DNA of 64,000 nt from Okapia johnstoni (taxonomy: Eukaryota > Chordata > Mammalia > Artiodactyla > Giraffidae). The notes beneath the pieces were generated by a model. That model saw only the letters and a list, made by a program, of their open reading frames with translations. It was not told the origin of the DNA and made no database searches. The position numbers and the translations under genes are program-made. The stretch's first letter is position 1, and each line of letters opens with the position of its first letter. The DNA is taken from contig CM044305.1 in assembly GCA_024291935.2 (NCBI GenBank), positions 94,637,069 to 94,701,068 on the forward strand. The letters run 5' to 3'. Shown here piece by piece: positions 1-11,739 of the stretch.

Positions 1-885
1 TACTTACACACAAGATTGGATACTTAGTGAACTCAAGGAATTTATGAACAAACTCTTAGAATTAAGTGAAGTTAGCAAGTCAGGATACGAAAATCAATTT
101 TATTTATTTCAGCAACAGATATTTAAATTGAAAAGGAGATTTCATCATTTGAACAACCTGACGCTCCTTCCGAGCCATCTTCCTGTGCCATTCCTTTACT
201 GCACACAGGCCCCCCCACAACATCTGCTACCCGGGAGGGGTGCACCTTGGCCATCCTATTCCACCCTATTTTCATGCCGCTCACCGCCGTTTTTCTTCTA
301 AACTTACTTCCACCACCTCAAGTTCATCAGAGAGATGTGTTTACCCATCTCCTGCATTAATTTTCTTCATGGCATTTATTACTATCTGATTTGCTTGTTT
401 ATAATGTCTCCACCATTAAAAATAAAGCTTCCATTACAATATAAATTTAAAAGTATATACATGTAACATAAAATAAGTATGTAAATATATTGCATATGAG
501 TATATTATGTTGCAAATAATAAAACGTATTATCAATAAATATTAAATACAATATAAAAATTGAAAAGGAAATGTAATGACACTGTGATACAGTTCTGTGT
601 CCACTTAGCTAGGTTCTAGTCTCCAGGTATTCAAATACAAAGATATACGCTGCTCTGAATGTATTTTGTAGATATGATAATTAGTTGACTTGAAGCACAA
701 GATTGTCCTAAATACAGGTGGTCCTGATTGAGTTTGTTGAAAGAACCTAAGAGCAGAACTAAGATTTATCTGAAGATAATCTGCCTGTGGTTGCAACTTT
801 AGCTGATGCTGAAGAGTTCCAGCCTGCCTGTTCAGCCTCCCCAGTAGATTTCAGACTTGCCCCCACATTCTCTCTCTTTAAATAC

Positions 886-943
<58 letters not shown>
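886..943. repeat. (TA)n microsatellite
   Basis: Alternating TA with a few TG interruptions at its start. It follows unremarkable AT-rich DNA (1-880), in which I see no gene or clear element. Confidence 0.9.
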
Positions 944-948
<5 letters not shown>

Positions 949-1159
949 TTAAACTGGTTCTATTTCTCTGATGAAACCTTGACTGAAAAAGACATTGCTG
1001 AAAATTATATAAGAAATCAAGTGCCTAGATATAGATATGAAAGTGTAAAACAATTTTATATTGAACATTAAAATCATATTTTGAGAAAACATTTAAAGAC
1101 ATAAGTAAATGGATACATTATGGCTCAGAAGACTATTGTTAGGATATAAATTCTCCCCT

Positions 1160-1500
1160 AATTAATATATGGATTCAACACAATCCCAATGAATATCCCA
1201 GTATGTTTTTGGAAATTTTACAAGGTGATTCTGAAATTCATAAGGAAATGTGAAGGGCTGGAAATAACTAAGGTTTTGCAAAAGATGGGAGGAAATAGTT
1301 ACCAGGGAAGAATACCTATGATAAAAAGACAGTAATCAAGAGGCTGTAGTACTGCCAAAAGGTTAGACAAACTAATTCTTGGAAAAAAATATAAAATCTA
1401 GAATCAGACCCATATGTATATGATGATCTGATCTATGAGAAGAAGAAACTGTTGTACTCTGAAGAAAAGATAGTGTGTTTAATAAATAGTTCTGAGTGAA
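1160..1500 (+). mobile_element. L1 LINE fragment
   Basis: Contains the recognisable L1 ORF2 3' pattern: ATTCAACACAATCCCAATGA, then AAATTCATAAGGAAATGTGAAG and a run through CTAGAATCAGACCCATATG. It is broken by stops and indels and is not coding. The stretch 1,540-2,330 after it is probably more degraded repeat; I cannot assign a family. Confidence 0.7.
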
Positions 1501-2429
1501 GTGAATACCCATATGGGAAAAAAATCACCTTTGGGTAGACTTCCAGAATGGTAGTTTGAGGAGCACAGTAGACCCTATTCTCATCAAAACAACCATTTAC
1601 CTACAGAAAGCTATTGTACAAAAACATTTATAGCCTCTGGAAATGTCCTAAGGGCCCAAAGCAAATGGAGGAACATCTAATAAAGAAAATAATCTAAACC
1701 TTGGCAAGAAAAGTGAGAGTCTGTGGCATGGCAGCCTTGATACGTTTATATCCCCACTACTACCAGCTCGGTGTGATAAAAATTCTGCTCCAAGCATCTG
1801 CAATCAAATAGATGGGCTTCCTCTCCACTTAGCTCCCAGTCTAGGACCATAGTTTTATACTGGGAGGAGTTGGCTACCAGTATCACTTATGATCCTAAGC
1901 TTCATATTGCAGAGATAATATTCTGGACAATCACAGTGGACCAGTCATCCTTTCCCCACCCAGTCCCTACTCACAGGAAGGAAACTTTCATAAGCATAGC
2001 AGGCAAAGTGTGTTATACCCTGAACACACCTGATCCAACTCTCTAAAATGGCAGAGGTTATAGACTTTTAAAAGAGTTAAGCTTCATGCCCAGAGCTCTG
2101 CTCCAAAAGCTAGGAAAAGCATGCTTCTATCTCTACCCCTTGCTCCTTTGCATTGGCATATAAATTGTTCCCAGGAAAAAAGCAGACATGAGAACAAAAA
2201 GCTCCACAGATAAGACTAAAGGGACTAATTTTATCTTTAAAAAAGCATGAGCAAGTTCAAGTCCAAAGGCATTATTGAAAACAATTTCAATTTTACTGGT
2301 GGCCTGAGTGGCCAATTTAAGAGACAAAACAAAACTGGTAGCGATTCATAGAAAGTTTATCACAGAGATACCATTAATCAACAACAAACTAAAAGGTCCT
2401 TACCAACTAGCAAACTTTGGTTTAGATCA

Positions 2430-2970
2430 CATCATATTAACCATTAAATAATTTGTTGAGTGTTTTCCTTATGAACAGATGTTGAATTTTTGTCAAATAC
2501 TTTTTCAGGGATTATTGACATAGATACGGCATGTGGATTTAATCCAATAAAGCTGGATACACAAAGATTATTTTATATTAGTGCATATATCATAAATGAT
2601 ACTGGCCTGTAGTCTCTTAATGTTTGGAAAAAAGTGATTGTGTTATATTTTTAAGAAGAATTTGAGAAGGATTGGTCCTAATTCCTTAAAAATACTTGTT
2701 TTATTTTAGAGAAGCTTTATGGTAGTTGCCAATGAAGCCATTCAGTCTTGGGCTTTTATTTATGACAAATTATTGATGACTAATTCAATCTCCCTACTTT
2801 TCTACACATGTTTTCTATTTCTTCTTCAGTCATTTTTAATAGTTTGTGTCTTTCTAGGCATTTGTTCCTTTTATCTTCTTTATTTAATTTGTCACTCATC
2901 ATATTCCTTTATAATCCTTTCTATTTCTATAAAGTTGGTAGATATGTTCCCTCTCTCATTCTTCACTTTA
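2430..2970 (-). mobile_element. L1 LINE fragment (ORF2, reverse orientation)
   Basis: The plus strand shows the reverse complement of the L1 reverse-transcriptase region: GAAGCCATTCAGTCTTGGGC followed by TTTTATTTATGACAAATTATT. It is decayed. A short piece in the opposite orientation follows at about 3,030-3,150, so the L1 was inverted or rearranged. Confidence 0.7.
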
Positions 2971-3029
2971 GTAATTTGAGTCTTCTTTCTTTTTTTTTTG
3001 TTTTTTGGTCATCCTAGCTAAGTGGTTCA

Positions 3030-3170
3030 ACATATGAAAAACAGTCAATGTAATACAACACATTAATAGAATGAAGGAAGAAAAACATACCATCTCAACT
3101 GATGCAGAAAAGCGATTGACAAAATCCGAAATTCTTTCAGGACAAGACACTCAGCAGATCCTACTTTTTG
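3030..3170 (+). mobile_element. L1 LINE fragment (ORF2)
   Basis: Reads AATAGAATGAAGGAAGAAAA and then CTCAACTGATGCAGAAAAGC, a typical L1 ORF2 stretch. It lies head-to-head with the minus-strand piece before it. From 3,170 to 4,000 I recognise nothing specific. Confidence 0.65.
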
Positions 3171-4029
3171 GATTGGAATGTAGAAAATCACAAAAGATCA
3201 TCACCCCCGTTCTATGAACAAGAACAAGCCAGATAACATGCAAAAGTATAGTGTTTTTTCCAATACCATCAGAGATTTGAGGTGCAAAATGTTGAAAAAA
3301 AAAAGAAAACTATTTTTCCAGAAATGATAAGCCGTTCTTGAGAGACTCATGATAATTTTATCCCTAGAAGACTGCCATGGATAATGGTAGGGAGAGATAT
3401 GCTAAACTTCTTAAAGAAACATTAAATGTCCCATGTTGACTGGGATGACATTTTAGATTCCCAAGGAATTTCATTCAAGTAGCTAATTTTTACTCACCCC
3501 TTAACTACTTCCCAAAGCCTTCACTAAATGCATGGGAGTAATACACTAAAATCTGGTGATCCAATTAAAGCTGACAGAGATATCCCCCATCAAGTTGTGT
3601 TGTGCATAAAAACTGAGAAAAGCTATTATGAATCACTGCAGGTCTTCTGTAAGTATAAATCAGAGACTGATAAAAGCCAACAGTGGGTCAGGGTAGTTGA
3701 CAGACATCTCTCCACAAAAATCTAAATCTTCAACTAATACAAAGTAGCAGCTAAAGTAGTCCTTTGAAGACAGAGGGTGGGTGAGAGGCACAGTGGATGG
3801 AGGCAGAGCATCAGTATAAAGTGGCATCTCCTGAAGCACAGAAAACCAGAGGGGAGGCAGGATTGAAGACCTAAGAGAACTAATCAGAGAATCAAACAAC
3901 TGTCATCCAAGCTCTGAAACAGAGAGAAATCCTCCATGGTTCTTAAAGTGAGCAGCAGGCTGTAGAGCACAAATCACTCTCCACAGTCATATCTGTGCTT
4001 AGATCCTAAACTCTGACATAGGGGAACCT

Positions 4030-4400
4030 TAAGTGCACATTGCTAAGTGAAAGAAGCTAATCTTAAAAGGCTACATACGTACTGTATGATTCAAACTATG
4101 TATCTGACGTTTTGAAAGGCAAAACTATGGAAGCAGTAAAAAGATCAGTGCTTGACAGGAATTCTGGGGAAGGGAGGAAAAGATAAGTAATCAGAGCATT
4201 ATAACAAAATATTTGGGGCAATAAAACCATTATTTTGTATGATACTGTAAAGAGGAATATACATCATTATGCATTTGTCAAAATGCTTATAATGTACAAC
4301 ACAAAGAGTAAACCATGGACTTTAATAATAATGTATCAATGTTGGCTCATCGATGGTAACAAATATACCTCAGTAATGCAAGATGTTAAATAAAGGGGAA
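4030..4400 (+). mobile_element. Degraded L1-type 3' end
   Basis: TGCTAAGTGAAAGAAGCTAA, GTACTGTATGATTCAAACTATG and the text up to AAATAAAGGGGAACTTGGG resemble the 3' part of old L1 elements. It is heavily mutated; the family is uncertain. Confidence 0.5.
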
Positions 4401-5064
4401 CTTGGGGACATTGAAGAGTATATGAAATCTATGTACTTCTTCTCACTTTTTCTTGTAAACTTAAACTGCAAAAAAAAAAACCACACAAAGTCTGTTGATT
4501 AAGCAAAAACATAAAAATGCAGTGAAAGCAGTACTTAGCAGGAAGTTGAGAACTGTATAATATACAATTCACAGCAGCATCAAAAACAATGAAAAATTTA
4601 GGAATAAATTTAATCAAGGAAGTGAAAGATCTGTACACTGAAAACTACAAGACTTGGATAAAAGAAATTGAAGACACAAATAAATGGAAAGGTATCCTGT
4701 GTTCATGAATTGCAAGAATTAACATTGCTAAAATGTCCATACTACTTAAAACCATCTATAGATTCAGAGCAATTCTTATCAAATTCCAAAGACATTTTTC
4801 ACAAGAATAGAAAAAAACAATCCCCAAATTTGTGTGGAATCACAAGAGACCCCAAATAGCTGAAGCAATTCTGAAAATAAAGAAAAAGAAAAAGCTGAGA
4901 GCATCACATTTCTTGATATCACACTATATTACAAAGCTGTGGTCATCAAAACAGCATAGTAGTGGCATAAAAATAAATGTGTAGGCCAAAGGAATAGAAT
5001 AGGGAGCCCAAAATAAGCCCCTGCATGTATGGTCAACTAATATTTGATGAGAAAGCCGAAAATA

Positions 5065-5274
5065 CAGTTGACTCTAGAACAATGTGGGGTTTAGAGGCAT
5101 CAACCCCAATGCAGTCAAAAATCTATATATAACTTTAGAGTCAGCCTTCTATCCATGGTTCCAAATCTAGGGATTAAACCAATCTCAGGTTGCACTGTAG
5201 TATGAGTTTATCGAAAAATTTCACGTGTAAGTGGACCCATGAAGTTCAAACCCATGTTGTTCAAGGGTCAACTG
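5065..5274 (+). mobile_element. MER2-type DNA transposon (TcMar-Tigger group), non-autonomous
   Basis: The left end CAGTTGACTCTAGAACAATG and right end TTGTTCAAGGGTCAACTG form imperfect terminal inverted repeats. TA flanks on both sides (5063-5064 and 5275-5276) are the expected target duplication. It interrupts the L1, so it jumped after that L1 had landed. Confidence 0.8.
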
Positions 5275-5662
5275 TACTCAAGGGGAAAAGGGTAGTCTCT
5301 TCAATAAATAACATTGAGAAAACTGGATACGCACAAGTGAAAGAATGAAATTGGAGGCCTATCCTAAGGCACTCACAAAAACTTACTGAAAATGAATTAA
5401 AGACAAATGTAAAACCTCAACCTATGAAACTACTAGAAGAAAACGACATGGGGGAAATCTCAACACTGGTTTTGGCAACACTTTTTTGGATACAACAGCA
5501 AAAGTAAACGAGTTGGACTAAATCAAACTAAAAAGCTTTTGTATAGCAATAGAAACAATGAGCAGAATGAAGAGACAATCTAGTGAATAAGAGAAAAATA
5601 TTTGTGAACCATATGTCTGATAAGGGGTTAATATCCAAAATATATGAGACTCATACAACTGA

Positions 5663-5846
5663 GGGCTCCCAGATAGCTCAGTTGGTAAAGAATCCTCCTG
5701 CAATGCAGGAGACCCCATTTCGATTCCTGGGTCGGGAAGATCCCCGGGAGAAGGGAAAGGCCACCCACTCCAGTATTCTGGCCTGGAGAATTCCATGGAC
5801 TGTGTAGTCCATGGGGTCACAAAGAGTCGGACATGACTTTCACTTT
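5663..5846 (+). mobile_element. Bov-tA SINE
   Basis: tRNA-derived head GGCTCCCAGATAGCTCAGTT, then GTAAAGAATCCTCCTGCAAT, and the BovB-derived tail GTCACAAAGAGTCGGACATG. A 9-base direct repeat TACAACTGA flanks it (5654-5662 and 5847-5855). It marks the genome as ruminant. Confidence 0.92.
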
Positions 5847-6939
5847 TACAACTGAATAACCAAAACAAATAGTCCTATTTAAAAATGAGCTGAGGACTTG
5901 AAAAGACATTTTTTTCCAAAGAAAAATGACCACTGACATACAAATGGTCAACACATACATTAAAAGGTGCTCAATGTCACTAGTCATCAGGAGAATGCAA
6001 ATCAAAACCACAATGAGGTATTACCTCATATACCTTTTAGAATGGCTGTTATCAAAAAGATAAGTGATAACAAATGCAGGCAAAGATGTGGAGAATAAGG
6101 AGCACTGCACATTCCTGGTAGAAATATAAGTTGGTATAGCCACTATGGAAAACAGAATGGAGATTTCTCATAAAATTAAAATTACCATATGACCCAGAAA
6201 TCCACTTGGGTACATATCCAAAGGAAATGAAAACAGGGTATCAAAGAGATATCTGCACTCCCGTGTTTATTACAGCATTATTCATAACAGCCAATACATG
6301 GATACAACCTAAGTGTCCATCAGTGGATAAATCAATAAAGAAAATGTGAGATCTGTATCTATATCTATATCTACACCTATATCTATCTATACAGGGAGAC
6401 AAGTAGATACAGGCATAGATATATAATTAAGCTATACAAAAGAAGGAACTTCCGTCATTTGCAACAACAAATGATGCACGTTCAAGGCATCATGCTAAGT
6501 GAAATAAGTCAGACAGAGAAATACACACTGTATAACTTCACTTTATAAGCAGACTCTAAAAACATCAAACTCAGAAAGAGTAGAATGATGGCTGGGTTGC
6601 CTGCGAGGTGGGAAATAGGGAGGTATTGGTCAAAGGGTACAAACTTTCCGTTGTAAGATGAATAATTTCTAGGAATATAATGTACAGCATGGTAACTGTA
6701 GTTTAAGTTGCTAGGAGAGTAAAGAACTCTAATGTTCTCACCATCATCACCATTACAACAAAATGGTAATTATATGAGGTAAACTATGTGTTAACTAACC
6801 TTGTTCTGGTAAACATCTTGAGAAATAGGCATGTATCAAATCATCATGTTACATACCTTAAAGTTACACAATGTTATACTCAATTATACCTTAGTAAACT
6901 GGGGGAAAAATAGGTAGTTGGCATGCCCCAATTTAAAGA

Positions 6940-7640
6940 TTTATTATAAATCTAGAATAATCAAGAAACACAGTACTTACATAAAAATAGAAAAATAGAT
7001 CCATCAAACAGAGAGAAAATGCAGAAATATACACAAAATGAATGATCAACTAATTTTTGATAAAGTTATAAAGGCAATTAAAAGGAGAAATTACAGTCTG
7101 TGCAATAAATGGTACTAGAAAAATGTGCATATATGTGTAGAAGAAAAAAAATGAACTTCAATCCATGCCTCACACTATATATAAATTCAACTCCAAAAAA
7201 TTTGTAGACACAAATAGAAAACTTAATTTTTTTAAAGTTTTAGTTTCTTAATATGGTATATTACATTAATTGGCATTGCTAGTCTTCAGAGAAGTGCAAA
7301 TCAAAACCACAGTGAGAAAGCATTCACACCACTAGGACTGCAATAATAAAGATAATAAAAATTGTTGACAAAAATGTAAAGAAATTGGAAATCTCATGCA
7401 TTGCTGGTAGGAACACAAAATGATATAGTCACTTAAAAAAACTGATAGTTTCCAAAAATGTTTAAAAATAGAGTCATCATATCACCCAGCAATTCTACTC
7501 CTACGTACATATATGAGAGAAATGAAAACGTATCTCCACATAAAAACTTGTACATGAATTTCAAAACAGCATTGCTTATAATAAGAGAAGAAACAGTTCT
7601 TTGGGCTCTCAGCTGATTATTGTATAAATAAAACCACAAA
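6940..7640 (+). mobile_element. L1 LINE fragments
   Basis: Several L1 ORF2/3' pieces follow one another (CTAGAATAATCAAGAAACAC, AAATCAAAACCACAGTGAGA, ACCCAGCAATTCTACTCCTA). They are out of register with each other, so this is at least two insertions or a rearranged one. 7,640-8,090 holds more of the same with poor conservation. Confidence 0.7.
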
Positions 7641-8139
7641 ACTTCTAGGAAAAAACATAGCAGACAACAGGACCAAGAGCAAAGTGAGGCAAATGAGGGA
7701 CTCGGGTCCAAAACTCAAGAATGTCCTCACTATCAGGGATTTGCCCAACTTTGAGAGATACTCCTTAAATTTTATACCCTAGACCAATCATCTCCTCCAT
7801 CTGGTGCAGACTTTGAGAGAATGCTTAGTGAGTGTGGTGTAGGCAATGATTTCTTAGAAATGGCACCAAAAGTAAGATCCTAAATATTTCTTCGTTAAAA
7901 TTATAAACTTCTGCTCTTCAGAAGATTCCATTAAGAGAATGAAAAACAAGTCACAGACTGGGAAAAAAATTATCCAGAATATAGAGAAAAACTTTCAACA
8001 CTCAATCAAAAATCTCAGGTAAAATTTGACAGAAGATACTTGATCAAAGGATGGGGGAAATATGAAAAAAGTTCCAGGCTCCTCTATCCATGGAAACTTC
8101 CAGGCAAGAATACCGGAGTGGGTTGCCATTACTTAATCC

Positions 8140-8515
8140 AGGGGATTAATGCTTTCAAACTGTGGTGCTGGAGAAGACTCTTGAGAGTCCGTTGGAAAGC
8201 AAGGAGACCCAACCAGTCAATACTAAAGGAAATCTTCCCTGAATATACATTGGAAGGACTGATGCTGAAGCTGAAATGCCAATACTTTGACCACCTGAGG
8301 CGAAGAGTTGACTTATTGCAAAAGACCCTGATGCTGGAAAAGATTGAGGGCAGGAGGAAAAGGGGGCGACAGAGGATGAGATGGTTGGATGGCATCACTG
8401 ACTCTCTGGACATGAGTTTGAGCAAACTCTGGGAGACAGTGAAGGACAGGGAAGTCTGGCATGCTGCAGTTCATGGGGTCGCAAAGAGTCGGACACGACC
8501 TAGTGACTGAACAAC
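8140..8515 (+). mobile_element. BovB (RTE) LINE, 3' end of the reverse-transcriptase ORF
   Basis: Translates as [20 protein letters not shown], then [20 protein letters not shown], then [20 protein letters not shown] and [12 protein letters not shown]. This is the C-terminus of BovB ORF2, 5'-truncated, with substitutions such as [13 protein letters not shown]. It lacks the catalytic region and is a dead copy. A SINE-like piece precedes it at about 8,096-8,140. Confidence 0.9.
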
Positions 8516-8519
8516 AACA

Positions 8520-8622
8520 ACTCCAGGGGATCTTCCCGATCCAGGGATCAAACCTGTGTCTCTGGCATCCCCTGCATTGGCGGGCGGATTCTTTACCACT
8601 AGGCCACGCAGGAAGCTCCAAC
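8520..8622 (-). mobile_element. Bov-tA SINE fragment, tRNA-like part
   Basis: The plus strand carries the reverse complement of the tRNA-derived head: GGGATCTTCCCGATCCAGGG, then GGATTCTTTACCACTAGGCC. It is fused to the BovB tail before it. L1-like 3' sequence resumes after it. Confidence 0.8.
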
Positions 8623-8639
8623 ATTATCGTTTTAGGTAA

Positions 8640-9060
8640 ATATGAATCAAATATGGCACATTCATAATAATAATGGAATATTATTTGACATTAAAAAAGA
8701 ATGAAGTTTTGATACATGGTGTGACATGGCTGAATCTTGAAAATATTATGCTACATGAAAGAAGTCAGTCACAAAATGTTACATGCTGTGTGATTCCATT
8801 TATATGAAATGTTTAGAATAGTCAAGCCTGTAAAGATAGAAAGTAGTTTGGTGGCTGCCTATACTTGGCGGATAGGGAAGATAGAGCGTGACTGCTAATT
8901 AGTATGTAGTTACTTTGGGGGTGATAAAAATATTATTAAATTAGATTATAGCAATGGTTGCACAACTCTGTGAATACACTAACAATATTGTACACTCTAA
9001 AATATAGATTGGAAATTATGAATAAATTGGAAATATCTGAATAAAGGTTTTTAAGAATAA
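8640..9060 (+). mobile_element. L1 LINE 3' fragment
   Basis: AATGGAATATTATTTGACAT, GGCTGAATCTTGAAAATATT and the following 3' stretch are L1-like. It is non-coding and probably continues the L1 interrupted by the BovB/SINE pair at 8.1-8.6 kb. Confidence 0.65.
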
Positions 9061-9241
9061 CCAGACTTCTGCTCAGAGCAAGATCACATAGCCCCTTTTC
9101 TCCCAAACTCCTCCCTACCAAGTACAACTATAAACTCTGGAAATATCTTCAGAGAAAACCAAAGGAGAATTTAAAACGTAGAAGAGGAAGGTTTAGGACC
9201 CTAGGACAAGAGAAACAGCATAGTACAAAGACATCTTATTA

Positions 9242-9436
9242 GCTAGTATATGTGTGTGTGCTCAGTCGCTCAGCTGTGTCCGACTCTTTGCAACACCATG
9301 GACTGTAGCTTGCCAGGCTCCTTTGTTCATGGGATTCTCCAGGCAAGAATACTGGAGTGGGTTGCTATTCCCTTCTCCAGGGGATCTTCCCGACCCAAGG
9401 CAGGCAGAATCTTTACACTGAGCCACCTGGGAAGCC
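9242..9436 (-). mobile_element. Bov-tA SINE (reverse orientation)
   Basis: The plus strand shows the reversed element: TGTCCGACTCTTTGCAACAC, GCAAGAATACTGGAGTGGGT, ending TGAGCCACCTGGGAAGC. A short direct repeat CTTATTA (9235-9241 and 9437-9443) fits a target duplication. Confidence 0.92.
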
Positions 9437-9449
9437 CTTATTAACTCTT

Positions 9450-10985
9450 ATGCAACAGAAAAAGGTGACCTAGGTCTGCCATTTCCTGAACACAAGCTTA
9501 GTTGTAGAAAGAGAAGGTGGCCTAAATATGCTCATCCTTTTTCTGGATGAAATGAAAGGCCCACCCATAACAGTAAGCCAGGCAGCACTACAAATCAATA
9601 ACAGAAAGATGGCAGGAAAACTCAAAACACTTAAAAAGTAAATTAACCTTTGGGAAATTTTAACAATATATTGAACTAAATGAAAATACAACACCTCAAA
9701 ACTTGTGATACAGTGTTAAAGCACTGAATATTTACATTAGAAAAGAGAAAATCAATACTCTAAGTTCCTACCTAAAGACTAGAAAAAGAAGAAGAAAATA
9801 AACAACCATAAAGCAGAAGAGAGTACGTATTTGGAATGAGTTAAATTGAAAGAGACTGCTGTTTGAGGGGAATAGTGTAGGAAACGGAATATGAACGGGA
9901 GGAGAATTAGAGACAGACATAACCTGGGGTGTGCAAGGGGGTTGCTGAGTGGCCTGAGGGCCCAGTCGGGGTTGGAAATTCTATTAGATAAACTGATATT
10001 TGGAGGGCTACTACCTTTCTCTCACAGTGGTCATTATGAGATTGGAGAAATCAGATGCTTAAAGGGACCCAAGACTGAGAGTAAATAGCGCAGATGTGGT
10101 ATTTCCAGGACAAGAGAATGAAGATACAGTCAGTTCTGAATTAATATGCCCTGAGATCCTGCCTGGATAAGGAAAGAAGGGAAGAGAAAAGAAAATGCTT
10201 GGGGTACTGGGCATCTCAACAAGACCAAATAGCAGATGATGTGGGATCCAGATATTGTTATGAGATTTGAGTCATAACGGGATACTGGAGTTGAGTCTTT
10301 GGGAAGTGAAATCATGCCCAGTGATGCCAAGTGGCTGCAGGTGGTTGAAATGCTAAGAAATTAAAGGATGAATGGCCAAGTTGTGTGGGATGGGCCTTCC
10401 ATGTAGATGTTGAGGTCACCTAGAATGAAGACAGGACTTGAAGTGTCAAGGAAGCCTGTTGAGTTGGCCCTTCAAGTATAGGAAGAGTAAGAATAATACT
10501 CATATTTATTGACCACTCTCAGTCCCAACTCCTTGGTTGGAGTCAGCACTAGGGAGGACTGTAGGGGAAGCAATTAAATCAGGATAAAACCTGGTGTCAG
10601 GGAAGGCCAGGAAGTGAAGGGAAGGTTTTGAATCAATCTACTCACCTGCTCAGTATCTGGTTCATTTGTTGATCTTCAAGCTGAGTGGGAAAAGCACAGG
10701 TAAACTCTTCCAAGAACACGTGGTACTATTTTGGCCCCGTGAAGTCCTGGAATGGATGAGCTCTGTATTTTCTGCTGGCTTTAATATCTGTGAGTCCTTG
10801 ATATAACTGCTAGGGTCTGCCTGAGATGTCACAGTTATTGTCTAAAGGCTTGTCTGAAGGAAAGATCTATAAGGAAGGAACCTGAAGCTTGCTTGTTAAA
10901 AGTGGAAATCCAAACCAAAAAAACTGTGTGCAGATGTCTCGGTGCATCTTTGTGTCAGAGGAAGAATTCTAAAATTTTAGAATAA
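9450..10985. other. Gene-free stretch, probably old degraded repeat
   Basis: No conserved reading frame, splice-bounded exon or clear element. The part at about 9,890-10,480 (GGGCCTTCCATGTAGATGTT, then GAGGTCACCTAGAATGAAG) resembles a common old mammalian repeat, but I cannot name the family. Confidence 0.4.
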
Positions 10986-10989
10986 GCCA

Positions 10990-11147
10990 GTCTAGTCAAG
11001 CTATGGTTTTTCCGGTAGTCATGTATGGATGTGAGAGTTGGGCTATAAAGAAAGCTGAGCACCGAAGAATTGATGCTTTTGAACTGTGGTGTTGGAGAAG
11101 TTTCTTGAGAGTCCCTTGGACTGCAAGGAGACCCAATCAGTCCATGT
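10990..11147 (+). mobile_element. BovB (RTE) LINE fragment
   Basis: Translates as VMYGCESWAIKKAEHRRIDA, then FELWCWRSFLRVPWTARRPN and QSM. This is internal to the BovB ORF2 C-terminal part and is truncated on both sides. Confidence 0.9.
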
Positions 11148-11739
11148 ATTTGACCTCTCTGTATCTCGTTTTCCTCAAGAAGAAAAATGAGAATAACAGT
11201 AACATATATCTAATAGAGTTGCTGGGAATATTTTTTTAAATGATGTATGTAAAGCTTTAAATAGATTTCGAAGAGCTCAATATGTGTGAACTTTTCATTA
11301 TGTCATTATAAAATACTCATTATTATAGGAAGGACCCAGTATTATATTTCTGCTGTCAGTAAAACTCTACAGAAGGAAATATCCTAAAGCAAAGTGTTCA
11401 AAAATAAATAATACCCACCATTCCTCTTTCTGGAAGCCTGTCCGTGACATGGGAAGTTTCCAAGCATGTCATGAAGTCAGGATTTCAAGAAAGTTTGGCC
11501 ATCCCATCAGTCAAACAGAAGCATGTTCTCTTGCCCTTGGAAACCATATGTCTCCAGGTGTTTCTAGGTTTGTATTTTTGACAATCCAGGGGGAATTTCT
11601 TAGTTGAGAACACTGAGTGATCTCTCCCTTTATTCCCCTCTTTTCCCCACCTTTTAGAGGGCCTCCTCTCAAGTTTTATTCTTTCCCCATACTTCTCCTT
11701 TATCCCTTCTTCCATTTCACTCTCCTTCATCACACATCA

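Larger units (their letters stand above)
4540..6905 (+). mobile_element. L1 LINE, 3' half, with nested insertions
   Basis: About 2 kb of L1 sequence from ORF2 (GAAAGATCTGTACACTGAAA, ACAAAGCTGTGGTCATCAAA) to the 3' UTR (AATGTACAGCATGGTAACTG). Reading frames are broken throughout. Two younger elements sit inside it: a MER2 DNA transposon (5065-5274) and a Bov-tA SINE (5663-5846). A (TATC)n-like stretch lies at about 6,350-6,400. Confidence 0.85.

Noticed and set aside
8040..8510. A 156-codon frame resembling an independent gene
   Set aside because: It is the 3' end of a BovB reverse-transcriptase ORF, lacking the catalytic region.
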